Shown here in pieces: positions 60,697-60,979 of a DNA stretch of 60,979 bases. Positions within the stretch are counted from its first letter, which is position 1. Each line of letters begins with the position of its first letter. The stretch is from Prevotellaceae bacterium (lineage in GTDB: Bacteria > Bacteroidota > Bacteroidia > Bacteroidales > Paludibacteraceae). A program made the translations under genes and the position numbers. The DNA is taken from the NCBI GenBank assembly GCA_031271815.1, contig JAISVA010000021.1:1-60979 (forward strand), read 5' to 3'. The notes beneath the pieces are model-generated. The model worked only from the letters and a program-made list of their open reading frames with translations, was not told the origin of the DNA and did not search any database.

Positions 60697-60776
60697 TGTC
60701 TCACAGATAACGCAGATTTTCACGGAAAACAATAAAAATCAGCGTTCATCCGTGTTATCCGTGTTATCTGCGTTCC
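60697..60776. repeat. ACGCAGATAA-family palindrome
   Basis: CTGTCTCACAGATAACGCAG on the left and TCCGTGTTATCTGCGTTCCC on the right are inverted relatives of the element at 51759-51914, including the CTGTCTCA end. It is preceded (about 60615-60645) by a half-copy of the AAACACAAAG family. Confidence 0.6.
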
Positions 60777-60817
60777 CTTGTTGCCGGAAGCGTACCTCAG
60801 AATCAGGCAGACGGATT

Positions 60818-60847
60818 TTGTATTTACAGGCAAAAAAATTAAATTTG
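60818..60847 (+). promoter_or_regulatory. promoter of the partial nuclease/transposase gene
   Basis: TTG (60818-60820), 19 bp spacer, TAAATTTG (60840-60847), a full Bacteroidota consensus. The ATG at 60870 follows 22 bp later. Confidence 0.65.
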
Positions 60848-60869
60848 CGGTAAACTAAAAACAGAACTT

Positions 60870-60979
60870 ATGCTGACGATTAAAGATAAATATATTAATC
60901 CTTACACCGATTTCGGCTTCAAACGATTGTTTGGCTCGGAAAACAACAAGGACTTATTGATTGATTTTCTGAATGAATT
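60870..60979 (+). CDS. PD-(D/E)XK (Rpn/transposase_31-like) family protein, 5' end only
   Basis: The frame from ATG 60870 is open to the right edge (36 codons). It reads MLTIKDKYINPYTDFGFKRL then FGSENNKDLLIDFLN, the invariant start of the Rpn family (recombination-promoting nuclease, PDDEXK transposase-like): yinp.tDfGFKklFG.e.nk.lLidFLN. These are DNA endonucleases present in many copies in Bacteroidota. The rest is outside the window. Confidence 0.85.
   Translation, partial: MLTIKDKYINPYTDFGFKRLFGSENNKDLLIDFLNE

Noticed and set aside
1-60979. tRNA, rRNA or riboswitch genes
   Set aside because: I found no stretch with the conserved tRNA T-loop and acceptor pairing or rRNA words; a covariance-model scan would be needed to exclude small RNAs.

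Overview
The window comes from a Bacteroidota genome, most likely a fermentative, plant-fibre-degrading member of the Bacteroidales. The evidence is a PorT-like component of the type IX secretion system (T9SS), exported proteins with T9SS-type C-terminal tails, Bacteroidota-type promoters (TAnnTTTG at -7 with TTG about 19 bp upstream), and typical Bacteroidota families (DUF4837, FISUMP, BspA-like repeats, a parvulin PpiD/SurA-like protein). The species cannot be named from the sequence. No rRNA, tRNA, CRISPR array or intact transposase was seen.

Layout. 1-4.8 kb: surface-protein genes interleaved with one intact and one broken copy of a TetR regulator. 5.2-7.4 kb: housekeeping (RluD-type pseudouridine synthase, PASTA protein, ribosomal protein L34). 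8.0-15.5 kb, plus strand: peptidyl-prolyl isomerase, rlmN, DUF4837 lipoprotein, and a large secreted GH9 cellulase with a T9SS tail. 15.7-20.3 kb, minus strand: proB, acyl-CoA synthetase, XRE-cupin regulator, proC. 20.8-24.9 kb, plus strand: WecA-like transferase, sufC, a truncated RhuM-like ORF, sufD, DUF4268. 25.0-40.9 kb, minus strand: a Wzx/Wzy-type polysaccharide locus. It holds a flippase, polymerase, four glycosyltransferases, sugar-nucleotide enzymes, an initiating transferase, an amidotransferase-like protein without its glutaminase Cys, and a 981-residue exported protein with a degenerate transglutaminase-like domain. 41.0-48.6 kb, minus strand: envelope genes (membrane J-domain/TerB protein, outer-membrane barrel, Uma2 protein, 1009-residue TPR protein, PorT). 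48.9-51.7 kb, plus strand: guaA, frr, efp. 52.2-53.6 kb: a MazF-type toxin-antitoxin pair translationally coupled to a methyltransferase. 53.8-59.5 kb: cellobiose phosphorylase GH94, an orphan HepT-like protein, a GH5 lipoprotein and a GPH-family sugar transporter. The window ends in a lipoprotein and the start of a PD-(D/E)XK (Rpn-type) nuclease/transposase gene.

How the genes fit together. The GH9 enzyme (secreted by T9SS), the GH5 lipoprotein, the GPH transporter and the intracellular GH94 phosphorylase form a plausible route from cellulose to glucose-1-phosphate without a SusC/SusD pair. The polysaccharide locus can build, flip and polymerise a glycan; its position next to a T9SS-type cargo gene suggests a surface-attached polymer, but that is inference. 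Intergenic DNA is rich in imperfect palindromes from several recurring families, some nested in each other, and in gene remnants.
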